A stretch of 64,000 nucleotides of DNA from Breoghania sp. (GTDB taxonomy: Bacteria > Pseudomonadota > Alphaproteobacteria > Rhizobiales > Stappiaceae): NCBI RefSeq assembly GCF_963674635.1, contig NZ_OY771475.1, positions 4,137,001-4,201,000 of the forward strand. Direction: 5' to 3'. Positions within the stretch are counted from its first letter, which is position 1, and the number at the start of each line of letters is the position of its first letter. Below are positions 42,647-50,590 of the stretch, piece after piece. The position numbers and the translations under genes were made by a program. Under the pieces are notes generated by a model. The model did no database searches, had not been told where the DNA came from, and saw only the letters and a list, made by a program, of their open reading frames with translations.

Positions 42647-43482
42647 TTTCCCTTCCGGCTGAGGCGCGGGTTGAGGGCGTCGTTCAGGCCTTCCCCGACG
42701 AGGTTGAGGGCCAGCACGGTCAAGAGGATCAGGACGCCGGGGAAGAAGCTCACCCACCATGCCTGACGGATCACGGTGCGGCCCGCGCCGATGATGTAGC
42801 CCCATGACATGACATTGGCATCGCCCAGCCCCATGAAGGAGAGCGCGCTTTCAACCAGGATGGCGGCGGCCACCATCATGGAGGCGAGCACGATGATCGG
42901 CGACAGGGTGTTGGGCAGGATCTGGCGCCAGATGACGGTCGCCGGCTTCTGGCCCGACAGGATCGCGGCATCGACGAAATCGCGCGATTTCAGCGACATG
43001 ACCTCGCCGCGCAGAAGGCGGGCGACGGGCGGCCAGGAAACGATGGCGATGGCGATGACGATGGAGGTGATGGAGGGCTGGAAGATGGCCACCAGCACCA
43101 CGGCGAGCGCAAAGCTCGGGACGGACTGAAAAAGCTCGGTGAAGCGCATCAGCACGTCATCGATGACGCCGCCGAAATAGCCTGCAATCGCCCCGATGGG
43201 GATGCCGATCATCAGCGATACGACAGTGGAGACGAGGCCGACGAGCAGCGAGATATAGGCCCCGTGGGCGACGCCGGAGGCGAGGTTGCGGCCCATCGTG
43301 TCGGTTCCGAGGAAGAACTCCCCGTTCTGGAAGGGCGGCATGAAGGGACGTTGGACCATGGCCCAGGGCGAGGTGGGGAAGAGGACGGGCGCCAGCACCG
43401 CGAGCACGATGATCGCAAAGAGGATCAGCAGCCCGGCGACCGCGCCGCGGTGCTTTGAGAAGCGTTTCCAGAAATCGGTCAT
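42643..43482 (-). CDS. ABC transporter permease, DppC type
   Basis: 279 residues beginning MTDFWKRFSKHRGAVAGLLIL. Family motifs are FLGTDTMGRNLASGVAHGAYISL, AAILSGQKPATVIWRQILPN and FMGLGDANVMSWGYIIG, ending LNPRLSRKGK. ATG 43482 overlaps the DppB-type stop (ATGA). The open frame extends far upstream over the other permease and should be ignored. Confidence 0.93.
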   Translation of the reverse strand: MTDFWKRFSKHRGAVAGLLILFAIIVLAVLAPVLFPTSPWAMVQRPFMPPFQNGEFFLGTDTMGRNLASGVAHGAYISLLVGLVSTVVSLMIGIPIGAIAGYFGGVIDDVLMRFTELFQSVPSFALAVVLVAIFQPSITSIVIAIAIVSWPPVARLLRGEVMSLKSRDFVDAAILSGQKPATVIWRQILPNTLSPIIVLASMMVAAAILVESALSFMGLGDANVMSWGYIIGAGRTVIRQAWWVSFFPGVLILLTVLALNLVGEGLNDALNPRLSRKGK

Positions 43483-44450
43483 GACGTCACCCGAATCCGA
43501 GGATCGACGAAGCGGTAGAGCACGTCCGTGATCAAGTTGAAGAGGAGCACCATGGCGGCGGAGACGACGAAGACGCCGAGCAGCAGATTGTAGTCGCGCT
43601 GGGAGAGCGCCTCGAACATCAGCCGCCCGATGCCGGGCCAGGCGAACACGGTTTCGATGAGGACCGCACCACCGACGAGCTGGCCGGCCTGGAGGCCTGC
43701 GAGCGTGACGACGGGAAGAAGCGCATTGCGCAGCACGTGGCGGCGCTGGATCACGCCGGGCCTGAGGCCCTTGGCCTTGGCGGTCTTGACGAAATCCATC
43801 TGCGAGACCTCCAGCATGGAGGCGCGGGTCATGCGCACATAGACGGCCATGAAGAAGAGGCCGAGCGTCATGGCGGGCAGCACGAGGTGGTGCGCGATGT
43901 CGAGCGCGCGCGAAAATCCGGTATAGCCGGCGCCCACGGTCTCGTAGCCGAAGCCGGGCAACCAGCCGAGCTGGATGGAGAACAGCAGCACCGCCATCAG
44001 GGCCAGCCAGAAGAGCGGCGTCGCATAGAAGATCAGCGCGAAGAGCGAAATCAGCGTGTCGGAGAGCCGTCCCTGCCGGGCGGCGGCGAGGGCGCCTGCC
44101 AGAACACCGAGGGCGAGGGAAACGGCAAAGGCGGACATCGACAACAGCAACGTGGCGGGCAGGCGGTCGAGGATCAGGTCGAGGACGGGGAGCTGCTGGC
44201 GGTAGGAGAAGCCAAGGTCGAGCTGGGCGACGTGGGAGACGTAGACCCACAGCTGGACGTGGAAGGGTTTGTCGAGGCCGAAGCGTTCGCGCAGCTGTTC
44301 CAGAAACTGGGGATCAGCGTCGCCCGCTTCGCCCGCCATGACAGCGGCCGGGTCGCCCGGAGCCGCATGGATGAGGCAGAAATTCGCGATAGTGATGACG
44401 AGCAGGATGAGGGCGGCGCGCACAAGCCTGCCGGCGATGAAACGGGTCAT
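43479..44450 (-). CDS. ABC transporter permease, DppB type
   Basis: 323 residues starting MTRFIAGRLVRAALILLVI, with HAAPGDPAAVMAGE, the EAA loop TAKAKGLRPGVIQRRHVLRNALLP and the end FVDPRIRVTS. It lies 66 bases after the binding-protein gene, with a hairpin in the gap. First permease of the second peptide-type importer. Confidence 0.94.
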   Translation of the reverse strand: MTRFIAGRLVRAALILLVITIANFCLIHAAPGDPAAVMAGEAGDADPQFLEQLRERFGLDKPFHVQLWVYVSHVAQLDLGFSYRQQLPVLDLILDRLPATLLLSMSAFAVSLALGVLAGALAAARQGRLSDTLISLFALIFYATPLFWLALMAVLLFSIQLGWLPGFGYETVGAGYTGFSRALDIAHHLVLPAMTLGLFFMAVYVRMTRASMLEVSQMDFVKTAKAKGLRPGVIQRRHVLRNALLPVVTLAGLQAGQLVGGAVLIETVFAWPGIGRLMFEALSQRDYNLLLGVFVVSAAMVLLFNLITDVLYRFVDPRIRVTS

Positions 44451-44490
44451 CTCGGTCTCCGGACCAAAGGGTCACACGGGAAGTGGAAGA

Positions 44491-44505
44491 GCGGGCAGAG
44501 CCCGC
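44491..44505 (-). other. Hairpin between binding-protein gene and permease
   Basis: GCGGGC-AGA-GCCCGC, with a competing outer pairing AGAGCG / CGCTCT (44488-44515). It lies 12 bases after the binding-protein stop. It probably protects or partly terminates the message so that more binding protein than permease is made. Confidence 0.55.
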
Positions 44506-44516
44506 CCTTCGCTCTC

Positions 44517-46070
44517 TCAGGGCTTGATCCAGGCATCACGGATCGAGTTCGGCAGACCGGATGCGGTCGACACGAGGTTCTCGACTTTGCAATTGTAGAT
44601 CGTGGGGAAGCTCAGTTCGAGCAGCCATGCGACGGGCACGTCCTGACGCAGCTTGGCCTGCACCTCGGTGTAGAGCTCCTGGCGCTTGGAGGCCGGGAAG
44701 GCGACGGCGGCTTCGTCGAAGATCTTGTCGACTTCCGGGTTGGAATAGCCTTCCACATTGTTGAAGGGGTTGCCCTTGGCAATCTGGGAGGTCTTGTAGT
44801 TCCGGTCGACGCCAATGGCCGGATCACCGTTCTGGTAGAGATAGGTGAAGGCGATGTCGTAGTCCCACTGCGAGGTCTTCTGGTTCCAGCCGGCGACATC
44901 GGTGGATTCGATCTCGACCGGGATGCCGACCTGCGCGAGGTTCTGCTTCACGGCTTCCGCCCAGCGCTGCCAGGTTTCGCCATAGGGCAGCGGCAGCAGG
45001 CGCAGCGGCTTGCCGTCATAGCCGATCTCTTCCAGCAGGGCCTTGGCCTTTGCCGGATCATAGGGGTAGCTGGGGCCTGTGTCGGAGTAGAACGGGATCT
45101 TGGAAGAGATCGGGCCGGTGGAGACCTTGCCGTAGCCGTTCCAGATCACATCCTTGGCGAATTCGCGATCCATCGCGTACATGATCGCCTGACGGAATTT
45201 CGGATTGTCCAGCGGGGCCGTCCGGTTGTTGAGCCACATCCAGGACAGCGGCGCGAAATACTCCCAGCCCTTTTCGGTGACGCAGGAATTGGGCAGTTCG
45301 GCCAGGCGCGGAATGTCGAAATTCTCAACCGAGCCACCCGGCAGAACGGCGACATTGCCGGTCTCGAAGGCGACCGCGCGCGAAGCGCCGTCGGGAATGA
45401 CGTGGTAGTAGAGCTCGTCGATATAGGGCTTGCCTTCGAGGTAGTAGTCCTCGTTCTTGACCAGCTTGATGTAGCTGCCGCGCTTCCACTCCGCCAGCTT
45501 GTAGGGGCCGGTGCCGATCGGCTTCTCGTTGGCCGGATTGGTTGCGTAGTCCGTGCCTTCATAGATGTGCTTGGGGATGATCGGCATCGTGTAGAAGGCA
45601 AGGCCGCGGATGAAGGCCTCGAAGGGCTCTTTCAGCTTGAACACGACGGTGTAGTCGTCGGGCGCGGTGACGCTTTCCACGTGGCTCATCAGGTTGCGAT
45701 GACGCGGCTGCATCTTGAGAAGGTAGTCGTTGGCGGAGAACAGAACGTCAGCGGCCGTCATCGGCTTGCCATCGTGCCATTTCACGCCCTCCACCAGCTT
45801 GAAGGTGTAGGTGAGGCCGTCTTCGGAGACGGTCCAGGACGAGGCCAGAGACGGCATCGGGCTGAGCTTCTCGTCGTAGCGCAGCAGACCTTCATAAATG
45901 TTGCCGCCAACAAGGATCGCCGGGCCGTTGGTGACCACACCGAGCATGACGCTGGGCGGTTCGGGCTGGACGATGAGATCGAGCTTGCCGCCGCTTACCG
46001 GTTCTGCGAGTACGGCGGATGCGGAAAGCGATAGGGTGAGTGCAAGGGGGATTGATAGCAGTCGTCGCAT
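44517..46070 (-). CDS. Peptide/nickel-type ABC solute-binding protein
   Basis: 517 residues, family 5 solute-binding protein. Signal peptide MRRLLSIPLALTLSLSASAV is cleaved near VLA/EP (about 22). The mature part contains YEGLLRYDEKLSPMPSLASSW, FKLVEGVKWHDGKPMTAADV and YTMPIIPKHIYEGTDY, all typical of the family. First gene of the operon with the two permeases and the fused ATPase; its promoter lies in the divergent region with the palindrome at 46129-46148. Confidence 0.95.
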   Translation of the reverse strand: MRRLLSIPLALTLSLSASAVLAEPVSGGKLDLIVQPEPPSVMLGVVTNGPAILVGGNIYEGLLRYDEKLSPMPSLASSWTVSEDGLTYTFKLVEGVKWHDGKPMTAADVLFSANDYLLKMQPRHRNLMSHVESVTAPDDYTVVFKLKEPFEAFIRGLAFYTMPIIPKHIYEGTDYATNPANEKPIGTGPYKLAEWKRGSYIKLVKNEDYYLEGKPYIDELYYHVIPDGASRAVAFETGNVAVLPGGSVENFDIPRLAELPNSCVTEKGWEYFAPLSWMWLNNRTAPLDNPKFRQAIMYAMDREFAKDVIWNGYGKVSTGPISSKIPFYSDTGPSYPYDPAKAKALLEEIGYDGKPLRLLPLPYGETWQRWAEAVKQNLAQVGIPVEIESTDVAGWNQKTSQWDYDIAFTYLYQNGDPAIGVDRNYKTSQIAKGNPFNNVEGYSNPEVDKIFDEAAVAFPASKRQELYTEVQAKLRQDVPVAWLLELSFPTIYNCKVENLVSTASGLPNSIRDAWIKP

Positions 46071-46128
46071 TGGCTTTTCCCTTCGGAAGATTTGGTTCTG
46101 AGAAGGCAGCTGTTCTTGACGACAGCTT

Positions 46129-46148
46129 GCGATATATCGATATATCGC
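46129..46148. promoter_or_regulatory. 20-bp perfect palindrome, candidate operator, flanked by direct repeats
   Basis: GCGATATATC/GATATATCGC is a gapless perfect palindrome. It is bracketed by two copies of GACAGCTTG (46121-46129 and 46150-46158), 29 bases apart. A TTGACG (46116-46121) lies 17 bases before GATATA (46139), so the palindrome would cover the -10 region of a rightward promoter. It lies 58 bases before the binding-protein start and 125 before the dehydrogenase start. A GntR- or similar dimeric regulator could bind here. Confidence 0.72.
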
Positions 46149-46272
46149 GGACAGCTTGACGCACCCCCCACAAAGACGTCAAGCATGGGACGAAGCGGAA
46201 ATTGCCTTCACTCTCCGTACGCCTAAAATTAATTCACCTTGCACAGAACACATCAGAGCGAATGCCAACGAA

Positions 46273-47256
46273 ATGACCAAAAAGACCACTGCACCCACTA
46301 CGTCAAAGGCCTCTGGGCACGATAACGAACGCCCGATTGTTGCGTTGATCAGCGCTCATGTGGACATGAGCTTCATGCGCGGGCCGATCGCCAAGGCGAT
46401 GCCGGAGGCGGATGTTCGCCTCTGGCCGAACGAGGATATCTCGCAGGCCGATGTCGCCTTGTGCTGGCGTCCCCCGCACGGCGTTCTGGGCGACATGAAG
46501 CGCCTGCGCCTGGTTCATGGCATCGCCGCCGGTGTCGACAACATCCTCAGCGTCCCGGATTTGCCCGAGGTGCCCGTCTGTCGCGTCGTTGATCCGAACC
46601 ATGCGCGCGGCATCGTCGAATATGCGACATGGGCGACCTTGTTCTTCCATCGCGGTTTCGACGTGTTCCAGCGCAACCGGCTCAAGCGCGCCTGGGTTCA
46701 GCCGCGCCAGCACCGGGCTGACAAGATCACGGTCGGCATCATGGGGTGGGGCAATCTCGGCAGGGCCGTGGGCGGGGCGCTGAAGGACCTCGGCTACAAT
46801 GTGCGCGCCTGGGCGCGCAGCGCCCATGAGGCGGACGGCATCGCGGTCTTTGCGGGCGACGAACAGCGCGCGGCCTTCCTTGAAGAGACGAACATTCTGA
46901 TTGCGCTTCTGCCGCTGACGGCGGAGACGAATGACATTCTCAATGCCGACCTCTTTGCCCAGATGCCCAAGGGGGCCGCGCTGGTGAATATCGGGCGCGG
47001 GGAGCTCTTGAACGAGCCGGACCTTCTCGCCTCGCTCGATGCCGGGCACTTGCGCGGCGCGGTTCTGGATGTTTTCGAACAGGAGCCGCTGCCCGAGGAC
47101 AGCCCCCTGTGGGTCCATCCCCGTGTGTTCGTAACCCCGCATATCGCCTCCATGGCCGACCCGAATGTGATTGCCACGCAGATGGCGGAAAACATCCGGC
47201 GCGCTTTTGCGGGCGAGGCGGTCGTCAATGAGGTCGACCGGACGCGCGGCTACTAG
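46273..47256 (+). CDS. D-2-hydroxyacid dehydrogenase, glyoxylate/hydroxypyruvate reductase A-like
   Basis: About 327 residues of the D-isomer-specific 2-hydroxyacid dehydrogenase family, GhrA branch. NAD(P)-binding motif VGIMGWGNLGRAVGGAL; catalytic Arg in VNIGRGELLNE, Glu in DVFEQEPLPED and His in VFVTPHIASMAD. The short N-terminal lead with early PIVALISAHVDM fits the GhrA-like forms. ATG 46273 is chosen; the open frame starts further upstream with no homology. Divergent from the ABC binding protein and probably sharing its operator. Confidence 0.88.
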   Translation: MTKKTTAPTTSKASGHDNERPIVALISAHVDMSFMRGPIAKAMPEADVRLWPNEDISQADVALCWRPPHGVLGDMKRLRLVHGIAAGVDNILSVPDLPEVPVCRVVDPNHARGIVEYATWATLFFHRGFDVFQRNRLKRAWVQPRQHRADKITVGIMGWGNLGRAVGGALKDLGYNVRAWARSAHEADGIAVFAGDEQRAAFLEETNILIALLPLTAETNDILNADLFAQMPKGAALVNIGRGELLNEPDLLASLDAGHLRGAVLDVFEQEPLPEDSPLWVHPRVFVTPHIASMADPNVIATQMAENIRRAFAGEAVVNEVDRTRGY

Positions 47257-47279
47257 AAGTCGCCACCAGGAAAGGCGTG

Positions 47280-47304
47280 GGCGAGACCTGCGTAAGGTCT
47301 CGCC
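47280..47304. terminator. Convergent-gene hairpin terminator
   Basis: Perfect 10-bp stem GGCGAGACCT / AGGTCTCGCC with a GCGTA loop between the dehydrogenase stop (plus) and the FHA-protein stop (minus). TTCCC follows on the plus side and CACGCCTTTCC on the minus side, so it may serve both, though neither T-run is strong. Confidence 0.65.
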
Positions 47305-47333
47305 TTCCCAAGCCCCCCTCATGCGCGCGCGGG

Positions 47334-48173
47334 TCAGCGGAACAGGAGCGTGCTGATGCCGAGGGTGACGGTGGCATTTGCAGGCAGGGTTTGCGGGGCT
47401 GTCGCCGATACCGTGACGGTCCCGATTTTTGTGCCGTTCGTGGAGCCCTTGCCGGTGCCCGCGCCATCGATGATTTCGAGCCGGTCGCCCCGTCGCCACA
47501 CGATGCAATGCCGGCTGGAGACCTGCGTGTCGCCGGTCAGCAGCAGATCCGCCCAGTTCGGATCGCGGCCGATCCTGAATTCCCCCGACTTCGCGAAAGC
47601 GCGCCCTGACGCCAGCAAGGCCGACTGTCCCTTGTGGGGGCCTGCAACGATCTCCACCCGTTGGGGTAATTCGGGCGTGCGCGGTGCGGACGCGGGGCGA
47701 GATGGCGAGGCGGGCGCGGGGGATTGGGGGCGGGAGTTTCCGCTGGAGCGCGCCGGGGCGCGGATGGGGGCCTCGCCAGTGATATCCGACCGGAAAAGGA
47801 CTTCTGCGCTGCAATTGCAGGCGGGCAGGCGGTTCGGGTGCACGGCGTAACCGCAGCCCAGCAAGAGCGATGAGAACCGTTTCAGCCGCCAGCCCAGCGT
47901 TGAGGCGGCCGGGTTGCGGTGGCCGACATGCAGGCCGCAGCAAAAGCGGCCCGGCGACCAGCCGCTGAAGACGATTTCCGCCAGGAACAGATAGGCAATC
48001 AAGCCCAACGGTACGCCCACCCAGTACCACTGATGGACGAGCGCGAAGGGAAAGCCCCGTTTCGGCAACAGATCGCCGCCCAGCTTCCAAACGGCCAGAA
48101 GCAGTGCTGCGTCGATGAGAAAGGCGGAGAGAGAGAGCCTCGCAAGAGCGCGTTCGCGGTGATCGGTGGTCAT
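47334..48173 (-). CDS. RDD-like membrane protein with C-terminal FHA domain
   Basis: 279 residues. Two N-terminal membrane segments (about 12-30 and 50-70), then an RDD-like segment SPGRFCCGLHVGH...WRLKRFSSLLLG. A Pro/Ser-rich linker follows (about 140-170). The C-terminus is an FHA domain (about 180-275) with RIGRDPNWADLLL, QVSSRHCIV and GSTNGTKIG, the phosphothreonine-binding loops. ATG 48173 gives the family-like start. It should sit in the inner membrane with the FHA domain inside the cell. Last gene of the minus-strand half of the kinase/phosphatase island; it probably reads phosphorylated partners. Confidence 0.82.
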   Translation of the reverse strand: MTTDHRERALARLSLSAFLIDAALLLAVWKLGGDLLPKRGFPFALVHQWYWVGVPLGLIAYLFLAEIVFSGWSPGRFCCGLHVGHRNPAASTLGWRLKRFSSLLLGCGYAVHPNRLPACNCSAEVLFRSDITGEAPIRAPARSSGNSRPQSPAPASPSRPASAPRTPELPQRVEIVAGPHKGQSALLASGRAFAKSGEFRIGRDPNWADLLLTGDTQVSSRHCIVWRRGDRLEIIDGAGTGKGSTNGTKIGTVTVSATAPQTLPANATVTLGISTLLFR

Positions 48174-48186
48174 GCCGGGCCTTTCG

Positions 48187-48849
48187 CTACAGGCCGAAGG
48201 TGACGAGCGCCGACACAAGGGCCACGCCGGAGAAGGTGAGGATCAATGTCGCGCGTCGTTCGATGGTGAGGGGATCCATGTCGCGCCTCAGAGCGAAATA
48301 AACCTGGATGATCAATGTCGCCGCAGCGATCCCGATCACGGTCAGCGCGAAGGCCTTGGCGTCGGGCTGTTCCTTTGGAGCAGGCAGGATCTGCTGACCG
48401 ACCATGGTCAGGAACAGGCCGCAAAGCGCGGTCACCCCCACCCCGATGACGCGCAGTCCGTCGTCGCGGGTTCTGGACAGCGGTGCGGTGACCAGCGCCA
48501 GCAGCCAGCCGATGGAACAGGTGGCGATGGAAAAGACCAGCAACCGCCCGGCGGGCAGCCGCAGGAGGCTTTCGACAAGCCCGAAGCCCGCGCGGTTTCC
48601 GCCGGAAGACGATCCGCCGAACAGCAGACCTGCAAGCGTGTCGGAGGAAAAGATGAAGGACACGAGCGCGGCGAGCGTCTGCAACGGCGCGTTCTGGATG
48701 AGTTTCCAGTAATGCGCCAGGTCGTTGCGCAGCCCACGGAACATGTCCAGCGGGATTTGCAACGCCCACCCCATGCCTGAATGCGCGGGATGTCGGCGCG
48801 GCTCGGTCTGCTTGGGATTGATCGGGCCGCGCCGTCTGCTGGGTGCCAT
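48187..48849 (-). CDS. Multi-pass membrane protein of unknown function
   Basis: 220 residues, not recognised. After a basic N-terminus (MAPSRRRGPINPKQTE) come an amphipathic part (GLRNDLAHYWKLIQNAPLQTLAAL) and four or five predicted membrane segments in the second half, including GRLLVFSIATCSIGWLLALVT and ATLILTFSGVALVSALVTFGL. ATG 48849 is the start; the frame opens slightly earlier at a TTG. It lies between the FHA/RDD protein and the peptidoglycan-binding-domain protein on the same strand, so it is probably part of the same envelope complex. Confidence 0.72.
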   Translation of the reverse strand: MAPSRRRGPINPKQTEPRRHPAHSGMGWALQIPLDMFRGLRNDLAHYWKLIQNAPLQTLAALVSFIFSSDTLAGLLFGGSSSGGNRAGFGLVESLLRLPAGRLLVFSIATCSIGWLLALVTAPLSRTRDDGLRVIGVGVTALCGLFLTMVGQQILPAPKEQPDAKAFALTVIGIAAATLIIQVYFALRRDMDPLTIERRATLILTFSGVALVSALVTFGL

Positions 48850-48866
48850 CGTCGGTGACCTGTCGC

Positions 48867-50558
48867 TCAGTAGCAATGCAGCGTTGCCGACCTGGACGGG
48901 TCGTTCAGATCAATCTCGCACTGACCGGCAAGGCTGGCGATCACGAAAGAACCTTCCTTGAGGGAGGAGGACCACTTCTTGTTCTTCTTGTCCTGATCGA
49001 CGACGACGTATTTGTATTGGTATTCGCCCTGCACGCAGGGGCCGGTGAGATAGATCGTGCCGTCGCCATTATCCGTCATGACCGCACTCTCCGGGGTGGA
49101 GATATTGAAGTGATTGACCTTGTCATTGGCCTCCGGGAAGTTGAACGACACATAGAGGCTTTCGCCGCACTGCGCGGGTTTGGCGGGGGATGCGCTGGCC
49201 GGAATGGCTTTGGCCGGGGCGGCGGCCGCGTCGCCCTTGAGCGCGACAGGTGTCGGGGCGACTTCCGCCTTTTCGACCAGAGCCGCCGGGTCGGTTGCCG
49301 CCGGTGTGGCTTCAGGGGTGGTCTTGGCCGCGGGCGCGACGGCAGGCGTTGCTGGGGCGGGCGCGCTTTCAGGCTCGGCCTTGGCCACGACCATCGGGGG
49401 CTCATGCTTCGCGTCGCGCTCGGTCAGCTTGATCAGCAGGGCGATCATCTTTTCCGCCTGTGCGCGCCAGTCATTGGCCTCGGATTTGGAGGTGAAGCTG
49501 TCGATGGTGTTGAGCGCGACGTCGCTGCCGGTGGCCGGGTCGGGCATGGAAATGCGCAGCCACTCGTCGGAGAGATCGTGCGGGGCGATCTCGATCGTCT
49601 CGACCCCGCCGACGATCTTGCGCGGCGCAGCCGGATCGCGGACCGAGATCTCCAGAAGGCCATCGGGCAGAAGCATCGCGTTCTCGACGTCGCTCAGGTC
49701 GCCTTTCTGGAGGACCTCCTTCGTGAACTTCTCAAGCTGAGATTGCGCCAATCGGTATTCGGCGATTGTCGGTGTGACCGCCGGGGTGGAGGCAACCGCA
49801 GGCATCGCGGTGGCACCGCCCTGTGGCGCGAAGACGTTGATGGTCTCGCCATCGTCCGGTGAGACGAACGGGACCGGCTTGACGCCCATCAGCGCGGTGG
49901 CGCCGATGGCGGATTGCGGGGTGAAGCCCTCGGCACTGGCCTGGCGGAACAGTTCAGCGCGTTCGCGCGCGCTGAGGCGACCGGTTGGCGCGTTGCCGAG
50001 CGATCGCTGGAACTCCGCCGCGGCCCTGCGGCTGCCGGGCCCGTAATCGCCGTCGATGCCTTTTCTGTAATAGCCGAGTGTCTTGAGCGCGCGCTGGATG
50101 TCCATCACATCCTCTTTGACCTGCGCGAGAATATCCCTCTGATCGTTCTTGGAGAGGGTGCGTCCAGGCTGCACGATGACGCGCTTCTTGTTGCAGGTCA
50201 GGCAGCCGGCCCAGCCCTGGTCCGGGCCGTATTTGCGCTCAAGTTCCTTGCGGAAAACGATGGGGGCGGCCGCCAGCGCCGTGCCGACGATGATGGCACC
50301 CGCATTGCCGCGCGCAATGCCCACGACCGCAAGGCCCACGCCAATCCCCTGAAGCACCTTGAGGCCCAGTCTCGGATCGTTGGTCTTGCCCTTTCTCTTG
50401 GGCTTGTTCGCCTTCTTGAAGAAATTGCCGATCGCGTCCGCCTGGGCTTCGCTGGAAACGTAGCGCGCAAGCGGAGCAGGGGCGGCCATGGGCGCGAGGG
50501 TCAGGCCGCCGGCCAGAGCGATGACAAGACCTGTCTTCAATATCGGGGTGTTGATCAT
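48867..50558 (-). CDS. Exported protein with peptidoglycan-binding domain
   Basis: 563 residues. N-terminal hydrophobic signal-like segment (LVIALAGGLTLAPMAAPAP). A second hydrophobic stretch (about 66-100) precedes a CLTC motif (119-122). Residues about 152-205 form a PG_binding_1 repeat: DIQRALKTLGYYRKGIDGDYGPGSRRAAAEFQ. Then a long Ala/Pro-rich linker (about 370-450) and a C-terminal domain with CGESLYVSFNF and GEYQYKYVVVD. ATG 50558 follows GAGG. It is probably a cell-wall-anchored part of the signalling island; the C-terminal domain is not recognised. Confidence 0.8.
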   Translation of the reverse strand: MINTPILKTGLVIALAGGLTLAPMAAPAPLARYVSSEAQADAIGNFFKKANKPKRKGKTNDPRLGLKVLQGIGVGLAVVGIARGNAGAIIVGTALAAAPIVFRKELERKYGPDQGWAGCLTCNKKRVIVQPGRTLSKNDQRDILAQVKEDVMDIQRALKTLGYYRKGIDGDYGPGSRRAAAEFQRSLGNAPTGRLSARERAELFRQASAEGFTPQSAIGATALMGVKPVPFVSPDDGETINVFAPQGGATAMPAVASTPAVTPTIAEYRLAQSQLEKFTKEVLQKGDLSDVENAMLLPDGLLEISVRDPAAPRKIVGGVETIEIAPHDLSDEWLRISMPDPATGSDVALNTIDSFTSKSEANDWRAQAEKMIALLIKLTERDAKHEPPMVVAKAEPESAPAPATPAVAPAAKTTPEATPAATDPAALVEKAEVAPTPVALKGDAAAAPAKAIPASASPAKPAQCGESLYVSFNFPEANDKVNHFNISTPESAVMTDNGDGTIYLTGPCVQGEYQYKYVVVDQDKKNKKWSSSLKEGSFVIASLAGQCEIDLNDPSRSATLHCY

Positions 50559-50590
50559 CGGGATGCCTCGTTCTGTTCGGTGATCCGATT

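Noticed and set aside
43737..46034. 765-residue plus-strand frame opposite the ABC binding protein and permease genes
   Set aside because: Long only because of GC-biased codon use on the other strand; the minus-strand genes have signal peptide and family motifs.
46303..48090. 595-residue minus-strand frame over the hydroxyacid dehydrogenase
   Set aside because: The dehydrogenase on the plus strand has intact cofactor and catalytic motifs; this frame has none.
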